Source: Burkholderia pyrrocinia
Lineage (GTDB): Bacteria; Pseudomonadota; Gammaproteobacteria; Burkholderiales; Burkholderiaceae
Reading direction: 5' to 3'
Length of the DNA stretch: 64,000 nt
Assembly: GCF_001028665.1 (NCBI RefSeq)
Contig: NZ_CP011504.1
Location: 1,736,001-1,800,000, forward strand
Shown: piece by piece, positions 28,360 to 37,110 of the stretch
Layout: every line of letters starts with the position of its first letter
How positions within the stretch are numbered: position 1 is the stretch's first letter
Made by a program: the position numbers and the translations under genes
Notes under the pieces: generated by a model
Seen by the model: only the letters and a program-made list of their open reading frames with translations
Told to the model about the DNA's origin: nothing
The model's database searches: none

Positions 28360-29895
28360 ATGACGAACCCGACACCCAACATCCTGATCCTGATGGCCGA
28401 CCAGCTCACGCCGTTCGCGCTGCCGGCGTACGGCAATCGCGTCGCGCGCACGCCGACGCTCGACCGGCTTGCCGCGCAAGGCGTGGTGTTCGACGCCGCG
28501 TATTGCGCGAGCCCGCTGTGCGCGCCGTCGCGTTTCTCGCTGCTGACCGGCAAGCTGCCGTCGGGGATCGGCGCCTACGATAACGCCGCCGAATTGCCGG
28601 CGCAAACGCTGACGTTCGCGCACTACCTGCGCGCGGGCGGCTACCGGACGATGCTGTCCGGCAAGATGCATTTCTGCGGGCCCGACCAGTTGCACGGTTT
28701 CGAGGAGCGGCTCACGACCGACATCTATCCGGCCGATTTCGGCTGGGTGCCCGACTGGGACAGCCCGACCGAGCGGCCGAGCTGGTATCACAACATGAGT
28801 TCGGTGCTCGACGCAGGCCCGTGCGTGCGCACGAACCAGCTCGATTTCGACGACGAGGTCACGTTCGCCGCGAAGCAGAAGCTGTACGACGTCGCGCGCG
28901 AACGCGCGGCCGGGCACGATGCACGGCCGTTCTGCATGGTCGTGTCGCTGACCCATCCGCACGACCCGTATGCGATCACGCGCGAATACTGGGATCTGTA
29001 CCGCGACGACGAGATCGACATGCCGGCCGTGCGGCTCGATGCAGCGGACAGCGACCCGCATTCGCAGCGGCTGCGCTTCGTCTGCGAGAACGACCGCACG
29101 CCGCCGACCGACGCGCAGATCCGCGCCGCGCGCCGCGCGTACTACGGCGCAACCTCCTACGTCGACACGCAGTTCGGCAGCGTGCTGGCCGCGCTCGAGC
29201 AGTGCGGGTTCGCCGACGACACGATCGTGATCGTCACGTCCGACCACGGCGACATGCTCGGCGAACGCGGGCTCTGGTACAAGATGACGTTCTTCGAAGG
29301 CGGCTGCCGCGTGCCGCTGATCGTCCATGCGCCGGGCCGTTTCGGCGCCGCGCGCGTGCGCGGGCCCGTGTCGCATGTCGACCTGCTGCCGACGCTCGTC
29401 GACCTGGCCGGCGTCGCACCGGCCGGCGGCTGGCCGGACCCTGTCGACGGCGCAAGCCTCGTGCCGCACCTGCACGGCACGCCCGCGCACGATGTCGCGC
29501 TCGGCGAATACCTCGCGGAAGGCGCGGTCGCGCCCGTCGTGATGATCCGCCGCGGCGACTGGAAGTACGTGCATTGCCCGGCCGATCCCGACCAGCTCTA
29601 CAACCTCGCCGACGATCCGCACGAACTGACGAACCTCGCCGGCCTGCCGGAAGCCGCCGACGTGCTCGCGGCGTTCCGCACGCAAGCCGCGCAGCGCTGG
29701 AACCTGCCCGAACTCGACCGGCAGGTGCGCGCGAGCCAGCGACGCCGGCGCTTCCATTACGCGGCGACGACGCAGGGCCGCATCCACGCGTGGGACTGGC
29801 AGCCGTTCACCGACGCGAGCCAGCGTTACATGCGCAATCACATCGAACTCGACACGCTCGAGGCGATGGCGCGTTTTCCGCGTGTCGGGCGCTGA
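28360..29895 (+). CDS. betC: Choline-sulfatase
   Basis: This is a 511-residue sulfatase that releases choline from choline-O-sulfate. The formylglycine signature CAPSR (Cys at about residue 50) lies in SPLCAPSRFSLLTGKLPSG, and metal-site motifs ILMADQ and SDHGDMLGERGLWYKMTFFEGGCRVPLI are intact. The C-terminal part has the choline-sulfatase-type ending RRRFHYAATTQGRIHAWDWQPF. No signal peptide is seen, so it is cytosolic. Its released choline would be oxidised to betaine by Bet enzymes that are not in this window. A choline-type binding protein follows 45 bases later, probably in the same operon. Confidence 0.94.
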   Translation: MTNPTPNILILMADQLTPFALPAYGNRVARTPTLDRLAAQGVVFDAAYCASPLCAPSRFSLLTGKLPSGIGAYDNAAELPAQTLTFAHYLRAGGYRTMLSGKMHFCGPDQLHGFEERLTTDIYPADFGWVPDWDSPTERPSWYHNMSSVLDAGPCVRTNQLDFDDEVTFAAKQKLYDVARERAAGHDARPFCMVVSLTHPHDPYAITREYWDLYRDDEIDMPAVRLDAADSDPHSQRLRFVCENDRTPPTDAQIRAARRAYYGATSYVDTQFGSVLAALEQCGFADDTIVIVTSDHGDMLGERGLWYKMTFFEGGCRVPLIVHAPGRFGAARVRGPVSHVDLLPTLVDLAGVAPAGGWPDPVDGASLVPHLHGTPAHDVALGEYLAEGAVAPVVMIRRGDWKYVHCPADPDQLYNLADDPHELTNLAGLPEAADVLAAFRTQAAQRWNLPELDRQVRASQRRRRFHYAATTQGRIHAWDWQPFTDASQRYMRNHIELDTLEAMARFPRVGR

Positions 29896-29940
29896 GCGTC
29901 CCGCATCGCGAACATAAACGAACGACGGAGGAAGCTGGCG

Positions 29941-30906
29941 ATGGAACGGCAATGCAATGCAGCAATCCGGATCGGCGCGGCGCTCGCCGCGGCCGCCTGC
30001 CTGATGGTGGCGCAGGGCGCGCACGCGGCCGACCCGCAGACGTGCGGCGACGTGAAGATGGCGGCGCCCGGCTGGACCGACATCGACGCGACGAACGCGA
30101 TGGCGGGCGTCGTGCTGAAGGCGCTCGGCTACCGGCAGGACGTGGCGAACCTGTCGGTGCCGATCACGTACCAGGGGCTCAAGAAAGGGCAGGTCGACGT
30201 GTTCCTCGGCAACTGGATGCCCGCGCAGGCGCCGCTCGTGAAGCCGTTCGTCGACGAGAAATCGATCGACGTGCTGCACGCGAACCTGAGCGGCGCGAAG
30301 TTCACGCTTGCGGTGCCCGACTATGTCGCGGCCGCGGGCGTGCATACGTTCGCCGATCTCGCGCGCTACGCAGACCGCTTCGGCGGCAAGATCTACGGGA
30401 TCGAGCCCGGCGCGCCCGCGAACCAGAACATCAAGCGGATGCTGTCCGATCACGCGCTCGGCACGGCCAACTGGTCGCTCGTCGAATCGAGCGAGACGGG
30501 CATGCTCACGCAGGTCGAGCGCGCGGTGCGCGACAAGCGCTGGATCGTGTTCCTCGCGTGGGAGCCGCATCTGATGAACACGAAGTTCCATCTGACCTAC
30601 CTGTCGGGCGGCGATGCGTATTTCGGCCCGAACTACGGCGGCGCGACGGTCAACACGGTCACGCGCGCCGGGTTTGCCGGCCAGTGCGCGAACCTTGCGC
30701 GGCTGTTCCGGCAGATGACGTTCTCCGTCGACGTCGAGAACCGGATGATCGCCGACATGCTCGACAACAAGACGTCGCCCGCGCTCGCGGCGCAGCACGC
30801 GCTGAAGACCGACCCGGCGCTGGTCGCCGGCTGGCTGGACGGCGTGACGACGGCCGCTGGCGCACCGGGCCTGCCGGCCGTGCGCGCGGCCCTCGACGGC
30901 CGCTGA
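29941..30906 (+). CDS. Choline/betaine ABC transporter substrate-binding protein (ChoX/BetX-like)
   Basis: This is a 321-residue periplasmic protein with a signal peptide (AALAAAACLMVAQGAHA). The ligand-binding pattern of the choline/carnitine branch is present: APGWTDIDATNAMAGVVL, VFLGNWMPAQAPLVKPF, IYGIEPGAPANQNI, FLAWEPHLMN and a FGPNYGGA loop. Aromatic residues in WTDI, NWMPA and WEPHLMN resemble the cation-pi cage of ChoX. GGAGGAAGC precedes the ATG. Being next to choline-sulfatase suggests choline or choline-sulfate as ligand. There is no cognate permease or ATPase beside it. Confidence 0.88.
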   Translation: MERQCNAAIRIGAALAAAACLMVAQGAHAADPQTCGDVKMAAPGWTDIDATNAMAGVVLKALGYRQDVANLSVPITYQGLKKGQVDVFLGNWMPAQAPLVKPFVDEKSIDVLHANLSGAKFTLAVPDYVAAAGVHTFADLARYADRFGGKIYGIEPGAPANQNIKRMLSDHALGTANWSLVESSETGMLTQVERAVRDKRWIVFLAWEPHLMNTKFHLTYLSGGDAYFGPNYGGATVNTVTRAGFAGQCANLARLFRQMTFSVDVENRMIADMLDNKTSPALAAQHALKTDPALVAGWLDGVTTAAGAPGLPAVRAALDGR

Positions 30907-30916
30907 CCCCGCCTCC

Positions 30917-30955
30917 GGGCGGCCGGTTCTTGCCGTGCCGCCCGTCTACGTGTTT
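30917..30955 (+). terminator. Possible terminator after the binding-protein gene
   Basis: A 7-bp stem (GGGCGGC / GCCGCCC) with a 13-base loop is followed after 7 bases by GTGTTTTCC. It is weak and the T run is short and displaced. Confidence 0.4.
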
Positions 30956-31163
30956 TCCCGACCAGTCGCATCGTGACCATTTGGTGTCGCCTTCAGACGG
31001 GTGACCCGAAATATGGGTTTGTATTTTTCGCCAATGGCTGCGTTATTGCGAAAAACGAAATGCCGAAGCCAGCGGGCGTATTGAATTCGAATCCGCCGGC
31101 GTATCGCGGCACGCGCCGGGACGAGGTTCTTTCCAACGAACGGTTCAGGGAGGGTGGTCGATA

Positions 31164-32303
31164 ATGAAGCACACGAAAGTCGCCGTAGCCGCCGCGCTTG
31201 CATGCGCGGCCTGTATTCCCGCCATCGGGCACGCGCAAAGCAGTGTGACGCTGTACGGGATTCTCGACGCGGGCATCACGTATGTGAACAACACCGGCGG
31301 CTCGCACGTGGTCAAGTTCGACGACGGCGTTGCATACGGGAACCGCTTCGGCCTGAAGGGCACGGAAGACCTGGGCGGCGGCCTGAAGGCCGTGTTCACC
31401 CTCGAGAGCGGCTTCCGCCTCGGCAACGGGCAGCTCGGCTTCGGCGGCGCCGAGTTCGGCCGGCAGGCGTATGTCGGCCTGCAGAACGACTGGGGCACGC
31501 TGTCGTTCGGCAACCAGCTCGACATCACGAACGAACTCGTGTCGATCTACAACATCTCGGCGTGGGGCAGCGGCTATGCGATCCACCAGGGCGACTTCGA
31601 CCGCTTCAACGGCGACCGCCTGCCGAATTCGGTGAAATTCCTGTCGAACGACCTCAGCGGCTTCAAGTTCGGCGCGATGTACTCGTTCGGCAACGTCGCG
31701 GGCAACTTCCATCGCAACAGCGCATGGAGCGCGGGCGCGAGCTTCACGAAGGGCGACTTCTCGATCGGCGCCGCGTACACGCGCCTGAACAACCCGAACG
31801 GCATCTATGCGTTCGACCCGTACGCGATGATCGGCACGCACACGTTCCTCGGCCAGCAGACCGTCACCGTCGATCCGGCGACCGGCGCGCGCACTGACCT
31901 GTTCGCGAACACGCCGATGAACGTCGACAGCCAGGGCACGTTCGGCATCGGCTCGAGCTACACGATCGGCAAGCTGACGCTCGACGCCAACTTCTCGTAC
32001 ACGACGATCAAGGGTTTCGGCCAGTCGTCGCACATGCAGGTGTATGAAGGCGGCGGCCTGTACCAGTTCACGCCGGCGCTGAGCCTGATTGCGGGCTACC
32101 AGCACACGCGCTTCGAAGGCCATCACTGGAACCAGGGAACGGCGGGCCTGCACTACCTGCTGTCGAAGCGCACCGACGTGTATATCTCCGGCGATTACCT
32201 GCGCGCGTCGCAAGGCGTCGATGCGGTGGTCGGCTACAGCTTCACGCCGTCGACGACGCAGACGCAGGCCGACGTGCGGATCGGGATGCGGCATTCGTTC
32301 TGA
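31164..32303 (+). CDS. Gram-negative general porin (Burkholderia OpcP-like)
   Basis: This 379-residue outer-membrane porin has a signal peptide ending near GHAQ, then SSVTLYGILDAGITYVNN, the standard first strand of Burkholderia porins. The RFGLKGTEDLGGGLKAVFTLESGF strand pair, many amphipathic strands and a C-terminal Phe (GMRHSF) for BAM recognition complete the family pattern. GGAGGG lies before the start. It follows betC and a choline-type binding protein, so it may help entry of choline compounds, but porins of this type are usually non-specific. A strong terminator follows. Confidence 0.93.
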   Translation: MKHTKVAVAAALACAACIPAIGHAQSSVTLYGILDAGITYVNNTGGSHVVKFDDGVAYGNRFGLKGTEDLGGGLKAVFTLESGFRLGNGQLGFGGAEFGRQAYVGLQNDWGTLSFGNQLDITNELVSIYNISAWGSGYAIHQGDFDRFNGDRLPNSVKFLSNDLSGFKFGAMYSFGNVAGNFHRNSAWSAGASFTKGDFSIGAAYTRLNNPNGIYAFDPYAMIGTHTFLGQQTVTVDPATGARTDLFANTPMNVDSQGTFGIGSSYTIGKLTLDANFSYTTIKGFGQSSHMQVYEGGGLYQFTPALSLIAGYQHTRFEGHHWNQGTAGLHYLLSKRTDVYISGDYLRASQGVDAVVGYSFTPSTTQTQADVRIGMRHSF

Positions 32304-32349
32304 GCAAGGTGGTGTGGGGCGGCGACGTCTTCAGCGAGGTCTCTCTTTG

Positions 32350-32378
32350 GCGCGAACTTCGGTTCGCGCTTTTTTTTT
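32350..32378 (+). terminator. Strong rho-independent terminator of the porin gene
   Basis: A stable 8-bp stem (GCGCGAAC / GTTCGCGC) closed by a TTCG tetraloop is followed by nine or more T residues. It lies 47 bases after the porin stop. Confidence 0.95.
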
Positions 32379-32923
32379 GGGGGGGTCATCGCGGATTTCT
32401 GTGGGTGTTGCTGTCCGACCCGATCCGGACGCTGGATCAGGCGCTACCTGATTGGCAGCTTTCAGGGGGCAGCGGTCATGCATTCCTTCGAGTTGTTCGG
32501 AAGATCATCGGCCAAACCCGCCGGTCGCGTTCAACCGATCGCAACCGCCGCGAGCGGCCCGCTTCCGGAATTCGTGAACAGACAATTTCGACTCGCTGCG
32601 CCTTGACGATATTCACAGCGAGCTTCCCGCCTGTGCGGACCTTGCCGGCTTGCTCCGGTAGCTTGGCCGCCGGCCTTTTCGCTCCGCCAGCGGTTTCCTG
32701 TCATCTCACACAGTTGTCGATACGTCGCGGGTCTTTACCCATGTCGTTCGCCGGGCATTCCTACTTCTCCCCACTTGCAGCCCCGGCCAGAATGCGTTCA
32801 CGAGTGCCGATACTCCAGCTTCAGCGGCAGGAAAGGCCGATGTTGCGGGCACGGATTGTCGGCGCGGCAACGCCGGTGGCCAGCGACGATCGGATGCCAG
32901 TCGCATTTTTGAGGGGAACGATC
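32379..32923. other. Long non-coding gap before the cupredoxin gene
   Basis: About 545 bases separate the porin terminator from the next gene. The frame running into the cupredoxin is open for a long way upstream, but its translation looks non-biological and a clear signal-peptide start exists at 32924. I see no RNA gene or repeat. Confidence 0.4.
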
Positions 32924-33337
32924 ATGATCAATAGACGCCATGCCGTGTGCTTGAGTGCGGCTGTGCTCAGCCTTGCTTCGATGCAAGTCAGTGCAAGCGA
33001 GACATTGCACGTCGAGCTGACATCGACCGCCATCCATCTCGATACCAGCATGGTCAAGGCGGGACCCGTCACGTTCGAGGTAACCAGTTCGGTGGACGGC
33101 AACACGACACATGAACTGGTGGTACTGAAGACAGACTTATCCCATGATCACCTGCCGGTGCAGAAGGAGACGGTCGCGGAAAGCAAGTTCAAGAAAATGG
33201 GAGAAGTTGAGGACGTGGCGCCCGGGACGAGCAAACGTCTTACGCTGAAGCTGGCGCCCGGCCGATACGTACTGATCTGCAATCGACCCGGTCATTATTC
33301 GATGGGCATGCATGCTTCGTTGGTCGTCGAGCGCTAG
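32924..33337 (+). CDS. Periplasmic cupredoxin-like (type 1 copper) protein
   Basis: This 137-residue secreted protein has a signal peptide (HAVCLSAAVLSLASMQVSA) and then a small cupredoxin fold. The probable copper ligands are the His of THELVVL, and the Cys, His and Met of the C-terminal loop CNRPGHYSMGMH. The same pattern occurs in sulfocyanin-like and plastocyanin-like carriers. GAGGGGAACG precedes the ATG. The gene stands alone between two long gaps, so its redox partner is unknown. The A+T content is higher than in flanking genes. Confidence 0.78.
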   Translation: MINRRHAVCLSAAVLSLASMQVSASETLHVELTSTAIHLDTSMVKAGPVTFEVTSSVDGNTTHELVVLKTDLSHDHLPVQKETVAESKFKKMGEVEDVAPGTSKRLTLKLAPGRYVLICNRPGHYSMGMHASLVVER

Positions 33338-33887
33338 GAAGGCTCTGCCTGGCGTCGGCGCCCCCGATCCATTCGATACCGACCCAATATCAAGCGACTG
33401 CGCCTGACATGTCGGTCGCGTCAATCCGCACCGGCGCTGTGCACGCCTTCTGCGTGCCGCGCGACGACTTCGCCACCCCACCACGGATACGGCCGACGAC
33501 GCGGCGGACGTGATCCGCAGGCGAAAGTCCGTTGTCGTGGCGGAGCCGGCGTTCGAACGTCCGTGTGAAAGGGCCGACCAACGGCCGTCATTGGCCGATC
33601 GCCGACAGTCTGCGCCGCGTTCCCCGGAAATCCACGACGAACTTTCTTTGCGGTGCGGGGCGGGTGCGCCGGTGTAGTGCGCTCCTGCCTCGGCCGATCG
33701 AACGGCCGGTTTGTCGTGGTTGACATATCATCGCGATTTGGCCGCGTCTGCGCTGTCCAGCCGACCGTCTCCGCGACAGGGGACCAATAACGCGTCGCGA
33801 TGGGCAAGTCGTTGCGCAAGCACGCACATGCGCAGGTAGCCGCTCGTCGAGCGGTTGCGTTACGCACCGCCGATCGCCGAGACCCCG
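33338..33887. other. Gap with no supported gene
   Basis: The 550 bases between the cupredoxin and the MFS gene hold only short frames with Arg-rich, non-protein-like translations. I see no tRNA, terminator or repeat that I can support. Confidence 0.4.
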
Positions 33888-35138
33888 ATGACCGCCCCCT
33901 TGCCCGAACCCACCCCTCCATCCCCGTTACTCGCGAACCTGTTCCGTCACGCCCCGTTCCAGCGCTTCTGGGGCACCCGCGTGATGTCGTCGCTGGCTTT
34001 CCAGATCCTGTCGGTCGCGATCGGCTGGTACGTGTATGCGCTCACGCACAGCGCGTTCGCACTCGGTCTCGTCGGCCTCGCGCAGTTCGTGCCGATGTTC
34101 GCGCTGACGCTCGTCGTCGGGCAGGTGGCCGACCGCTATGACCGCCGGCGCATCGCGACGATCTGCCAGGGCGTCGAGGCGCTGGCCGCCGGCGTGTTCC
34201 TGCTCGGCGCCGTGCAAGGGTGGCTGGCCGCGCCGGCCGTGTATGCGCTCGCGGCGATCGTCGGCACGGCCCGCGCGTTCGAGTCGCCGTCGGTCTCGTC
34301 GCTGTTGCCGGCCGTCGTGCCGCGCACCGACCTGCCGCGCGCGACCGCGCTGTCGACGTCCGCGAACCAGGCCGCGCAGATCCTCGGGCCCGCGTTCGGC
34401 GGGCTGCTTTACGGTGTCGGTGCGCCCGTCGCGTTCGGCACGAGCGTCGTGGCATTCGCGATCGCGGCGGTGCTGAGCGGCACGATCCCGCTGCGCAGCG
34501 CGCCGCCTGCACGCGAGCCGGTCACGCTGCGCTCGGTGTTTTCGGGGATCGCGTTCATCCGGCGCGAACCGGCGATTCTCGGCGCGCTGTCGCTCGACCT
34601 GTTCGCGGTGTTGTTCGGCGGCGCCACCGCGCTGCTGCCGATCTACGCGCGCGACATCCTGCAGGTCGGGCCATGGGGGCTCGGCGCATTGCGCGCGGCG
34701 CCCGCGGTCGGCGCGCTCGCGGGCACGCTGTGGCTCACGCGTTTTCCATTGAAAGGGCGGCCGGGCCGCGCGATGTTCGGCGGCGTGATCGCGTTCGGCA
34801 TTGCGACGATCGTGTTCGGGTTGTCGCGGCACTTCGCGCTGTCGCTCGTGGCGCTGGCCGCGCTTGGCGCATCGGATGTGGTCAGCGTCGTCGTGCGCCT
34901 GTCGCTCGTGCAGCTTCGTACGCCCGACGACATGCTCGGGCGCGTGAGCGCGGTCAATTCGCTGTTCATCGGCACGTCGAACCAGCTCGGCGAATTCGAA
35001 TCGGGCGTGACGGCCGCATGGTGGGGCGCGCCGACGGCGATCGTCGTCGGCGGTGCCGCGACGATTGTCGTCGCGCTCACGTGGATGCGGCTGTTTCCCC
35101 AGCTCACGAACATGAAGTCGCTCGAGCGCGACGTGTGA
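33888..35138 (+). CDS. MFS transporter (EntS-like exporter family)
   Basis: This 416-residue inner-membrane protein has 10-12 helices and matches the MFS_3/EntS exporter group: PFQRFWGTRVMSSLAFQILSVAIGWYVYALT at the first helix, loop motif VADRYDRRRI (motif A), and LSTSANQAAQILGPAFGGLLYG in helix 5. The substrate is not inferable; relatives export siderophores or drugs. The start at 33888 is chosen over one 11 codons earlier because the Pro-rich cytosolic tail fits the family. It ends just before a convergent small gene, with a short inverted repeat (GACGCGTGTGACGCGCGTCACGCGTC) between them. Confidence 0.85.
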   Translation: MTAPLPEPTPPSPLLANLFRHAPFQRFWGTRVMSSLAFQILSVAIGWYVYALTHSAFALGLVGLAQFVPMFALTLVVGQVADRYDRRRIATICQGVEALAAGVFLLGAVQGWLAAPAVYALAAIVGTARAFESPSVSSLLPAVVPRTDLPRATALSTSANQAAQILGPAFGGLLYGVGAPVAFGTSVVAFAIAAVLSGTIPLRSAPPAREPVTLRSVFSGIAFIRREPAILGALSLDLFAVLFGGATALLPIYARDILQVGPWGLGALRAAPAVGALAGTLWLTRFPLKGRPGRAMFGGVIAFGIATIVFGLSRHFALSLVALAALGASDVVSVVVRLSLVQLRTPDDMLGRVSAVNSLFIGTSNQLGEFESGVTAAWWGAPTAIVVGGAATIVVALTWMRLFPQLTNMKSLERDV

Positions 35139-35153
35139 CGCGTGTGACGCGCG

Positions 35154-35516
35154 TCACGCGTCCTGCGTCACGCGCACGGCCGTGCCGTAGCAGATGACTT
35201 CCGTGACGCCCGACCCGATCTCGGTCGAGTCGTAGCGCATCGCGACGACCGCGTTCGCGCCGAGCTTGCGCGCATCGGCGAGCATCTTGTCGAACGCCTG
35301 CTGGCGTGCCTTCTCGCACAGCGACGTATAGAGCGTGATGTTGCCGCCGAAGATCGTTTGAAGCGATGCACCGAACGAGCCGACGATCGAGCGCGAACGC
35401 ACGACGATGCCCTGTGCGACGCCGAGCGAGCGGACGGTCGTATGGCCGGGCAGGTCGAATGCGGTCGTGACGCGGGCGGGCGACAGATCGTCGACGGAGC
35501 GGGTGGTGTCGGTCAT
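35154..35516 (-). CDS. YbjQ/UPF0145 family protein (DUF74)
   Basis: This 120-residue pentamer-forming family protein has the core [62 protein letters not shown] and ends with a [10 protein letters not shown] strand. The family is sometimes called heavy-metal binding, but its biochemical role is unsettled. The start at 35516 matches the usual length; an upstream extension to 35729 reads as non-protein. It is convergent with the MFS gene, 15 bases away. Confidence 0.85.
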   Translation of the reverse strand: MTDTTRSVDDLSPARVTTAFDLPGHTTVRSLGVAQGIVVRSRSIVGSFGASLQTIFGGNITLYTSLCEKARQQAFDKMLADARKLGANAVVAMRYDSTEIGSGVTEVICYGTAVRVTQDA

Positions 35517-35777
35517 GGCAGGGAAGCGTGTAGCGGAGTGGTCGAGTGACGATTCTATCCGGACGAGCGCGCGCGTCCGGTTCGATCGATGCAATCGCGC
35601 GGCACGTGTGGCGCCATGGAGCTTCCGTTGCGGTCGCGCTGGCTTCGGGCATGCGTCTCTCCCGGACGCTGGACGAGATGGCCCGCTCAAAGTCGCCCGG
35701 GAGGAAGCGTGTGCGGACCGCGAGCACACGCTTCCGTCATTTCCGTGCGGACAATCGAACGCACCAATCGCTCGCGG

Positions 35778-37031
35778 TCAGGGCTTCGCGACTACGGAGC
35801 CATCCCCGCCTAGATCGACCGCATAGGCCAGCGCCAGCTTGCCGAACTTCAGCGCATGATTCGCCTGGCGATCCGAGTTCTGCAGGGTGTCGTTCACGGT
35901 ATGGATATACGGGCTGTCGTTCTGGTCGGCCTCGAACGGGAACGACGCCGGATAGCCCTGCGCATTCCACGACGCATGATCCGAGCACGCATACCCGCAC
36001 TGCGACGTGCCGATCGCGAGTTCCGGCAGGTAGGTTTTCGCCAGGTTCGTCAGGTAGGTGTTCTGCGATGCGTTCGTGTAGTCGGTGATCAGGTAGATAT
36101 CCTTCGGATCGCCCTTGTAGTTCGTCATGTCGAGCTGCAGCACGCCGACCACGTTCGCATTCTGCGCGCGGAACTGCTTGGCGATCGCCTTCGAGCCGAG
36201 CAGCCCGGCTTCCTCGGCCGCGTACCCGACAAACTTGATCGTCCGCTTCGGCCGATAGTTGTTCGCGAGCAGCACGCGCAGCGCTTCGGTGAGGCTCGCG
36301 ATGCCCGACGCATCGTCGTCCGCGCCGGGCGAGCGCGTGTTCTCCGTCGTGCGGCCGACGGTCGAATCGAGGTGGCCGCCCAGCACGATCGTGCCCGCGG
36401 CCGGATCGCTGCCGCGGATCGTCAGGATCACGGATTTTTGCGGAAAGCCCGTGTGCGCGAACTGCTCGACGGCGATGTCGGCGCGCGAGCCCGCCAGTTG
36501 CTTCCACTGCAGCGCGAGCCAGTCCGACGCGGCAACGCCGTGCGACGTCGTGTAGTAGCGATTCGTGAAGCTGGACAGCGACGTGATCGTGCCGACGATG
36601 TTGCTGGCCTGCAGCTGCTGGATCCAGGTGCCGATCTGCGGCGCGTTCGACACCTTGTACGCGGGGGCCGCAGCCTGTTTCGCGAGCGCTGCCGGCAACG
36701 GCTGCAGCGCCTGCCGCGCTTCGTCGAACGAGTCGTGCACGACATAGCCGGGCCCGTGGCCGCGCGTGTGGTGGACGGCATGGGCCAGTTCGCCGAGTCG
36801 TGAATCGTCGATCTCGACGACGTGAACCGTTTCGCGGCGTGCGGCGCCGTCGGCCGTCTTGCCGGCATCGACCGTCGTGCTGTATTGCGCGGTTGCGCTC
36901 GCATCGATGCGTTGAAGCTGGCGGAACGCCGCATCGCCGAGCGTGATCCAGACGGGGGCCGCATGCGCGGCGGCGGTCAACAGCATGCCGCCCAGCGCGG
37001 CGCTCAGGTGAGTCAGTTTCAGAGTAGGCAT
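35778..37031 (-). CDS. lap: Secreted M28 leucyl aminopeptidase
   Basis: This 417-residue exported metallo-aminopeptidase has a signal peptide (LSAALGGMLLTAAAHA), a propeptide of roughly 100 residues, and an M28 catalytic domain with the binuclear zinc motifs GGHLDS, PGADDDASG, YAAEEAGLLGS, LDMT and YIHTVNDT. It resembles the Vibrio/Aeromonas aminopeptidase. It lies 79 bases downstream of the zmpB-like protease gene on the same strand and the two are likely coexpressed. In B. cenocepacia the equivalent pair is secreted and associated with quorum-sensing control. The peptidase class is sure; substrate preference is inferred. Confidence 0.9.
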   Translation of the reverse strand: MPTLKLTHLSAALGGMLLTAAAHAAPVWITLGDAAFRQLQRIDASATAQYSTTVDAGKTADGAARRETVHVVEIDDSRLGELAHAVHHTRGHGPGYVVHDSFDEARQALQPLPAALAKQAAAPAYKVSNAPQIGTWIQQLQASNIVGTITSLSSFTNRYYTTSHGVAASDWLALQWKQLAGSRADIAVEQFAHTGFPQKSVILTIRGSDPAAGTIVLGGHLDSTVGRTTENTRSPGADDDASGIASLTEALRVLLANNYRPKRTIKFVGYAAEEAGLLGSKAIAKQFRAQNANVVGVLQLDMTNYKGDPKDIYLITDYTNASQNTYLTNLAKTYLPELAIGTSQCGYACSDHASWNAQGYPASFPFEADQNDSPYIHTVNDTLQNSDRQANHALKFGKLALAYAVDLGGDGSVVAKP

Positions 37032-37110
37032 GTTCGATCTCGTGAGGGTAACGATGTCGAGGAGGAGGGCGCGCCGCAGGTCGTGCGATGCGCCCCCGCC
37101 TGCTGCGGAA

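Noticed and set aside
28210..30798. 862-codon open frame antisense to betC and the binding-protein gene
   Set aside because: It spans two well-supported genes, and its translation is Arg/Val/His-biased with no domain pattern.
32309..32923. N-terminal extension of the cupredoxin gene
   Set aside because: The frame is open, but its translation is not protein-like, it crosses the porin terminator, and a proper signal-peptide start with a ribosome site exists at 32924.
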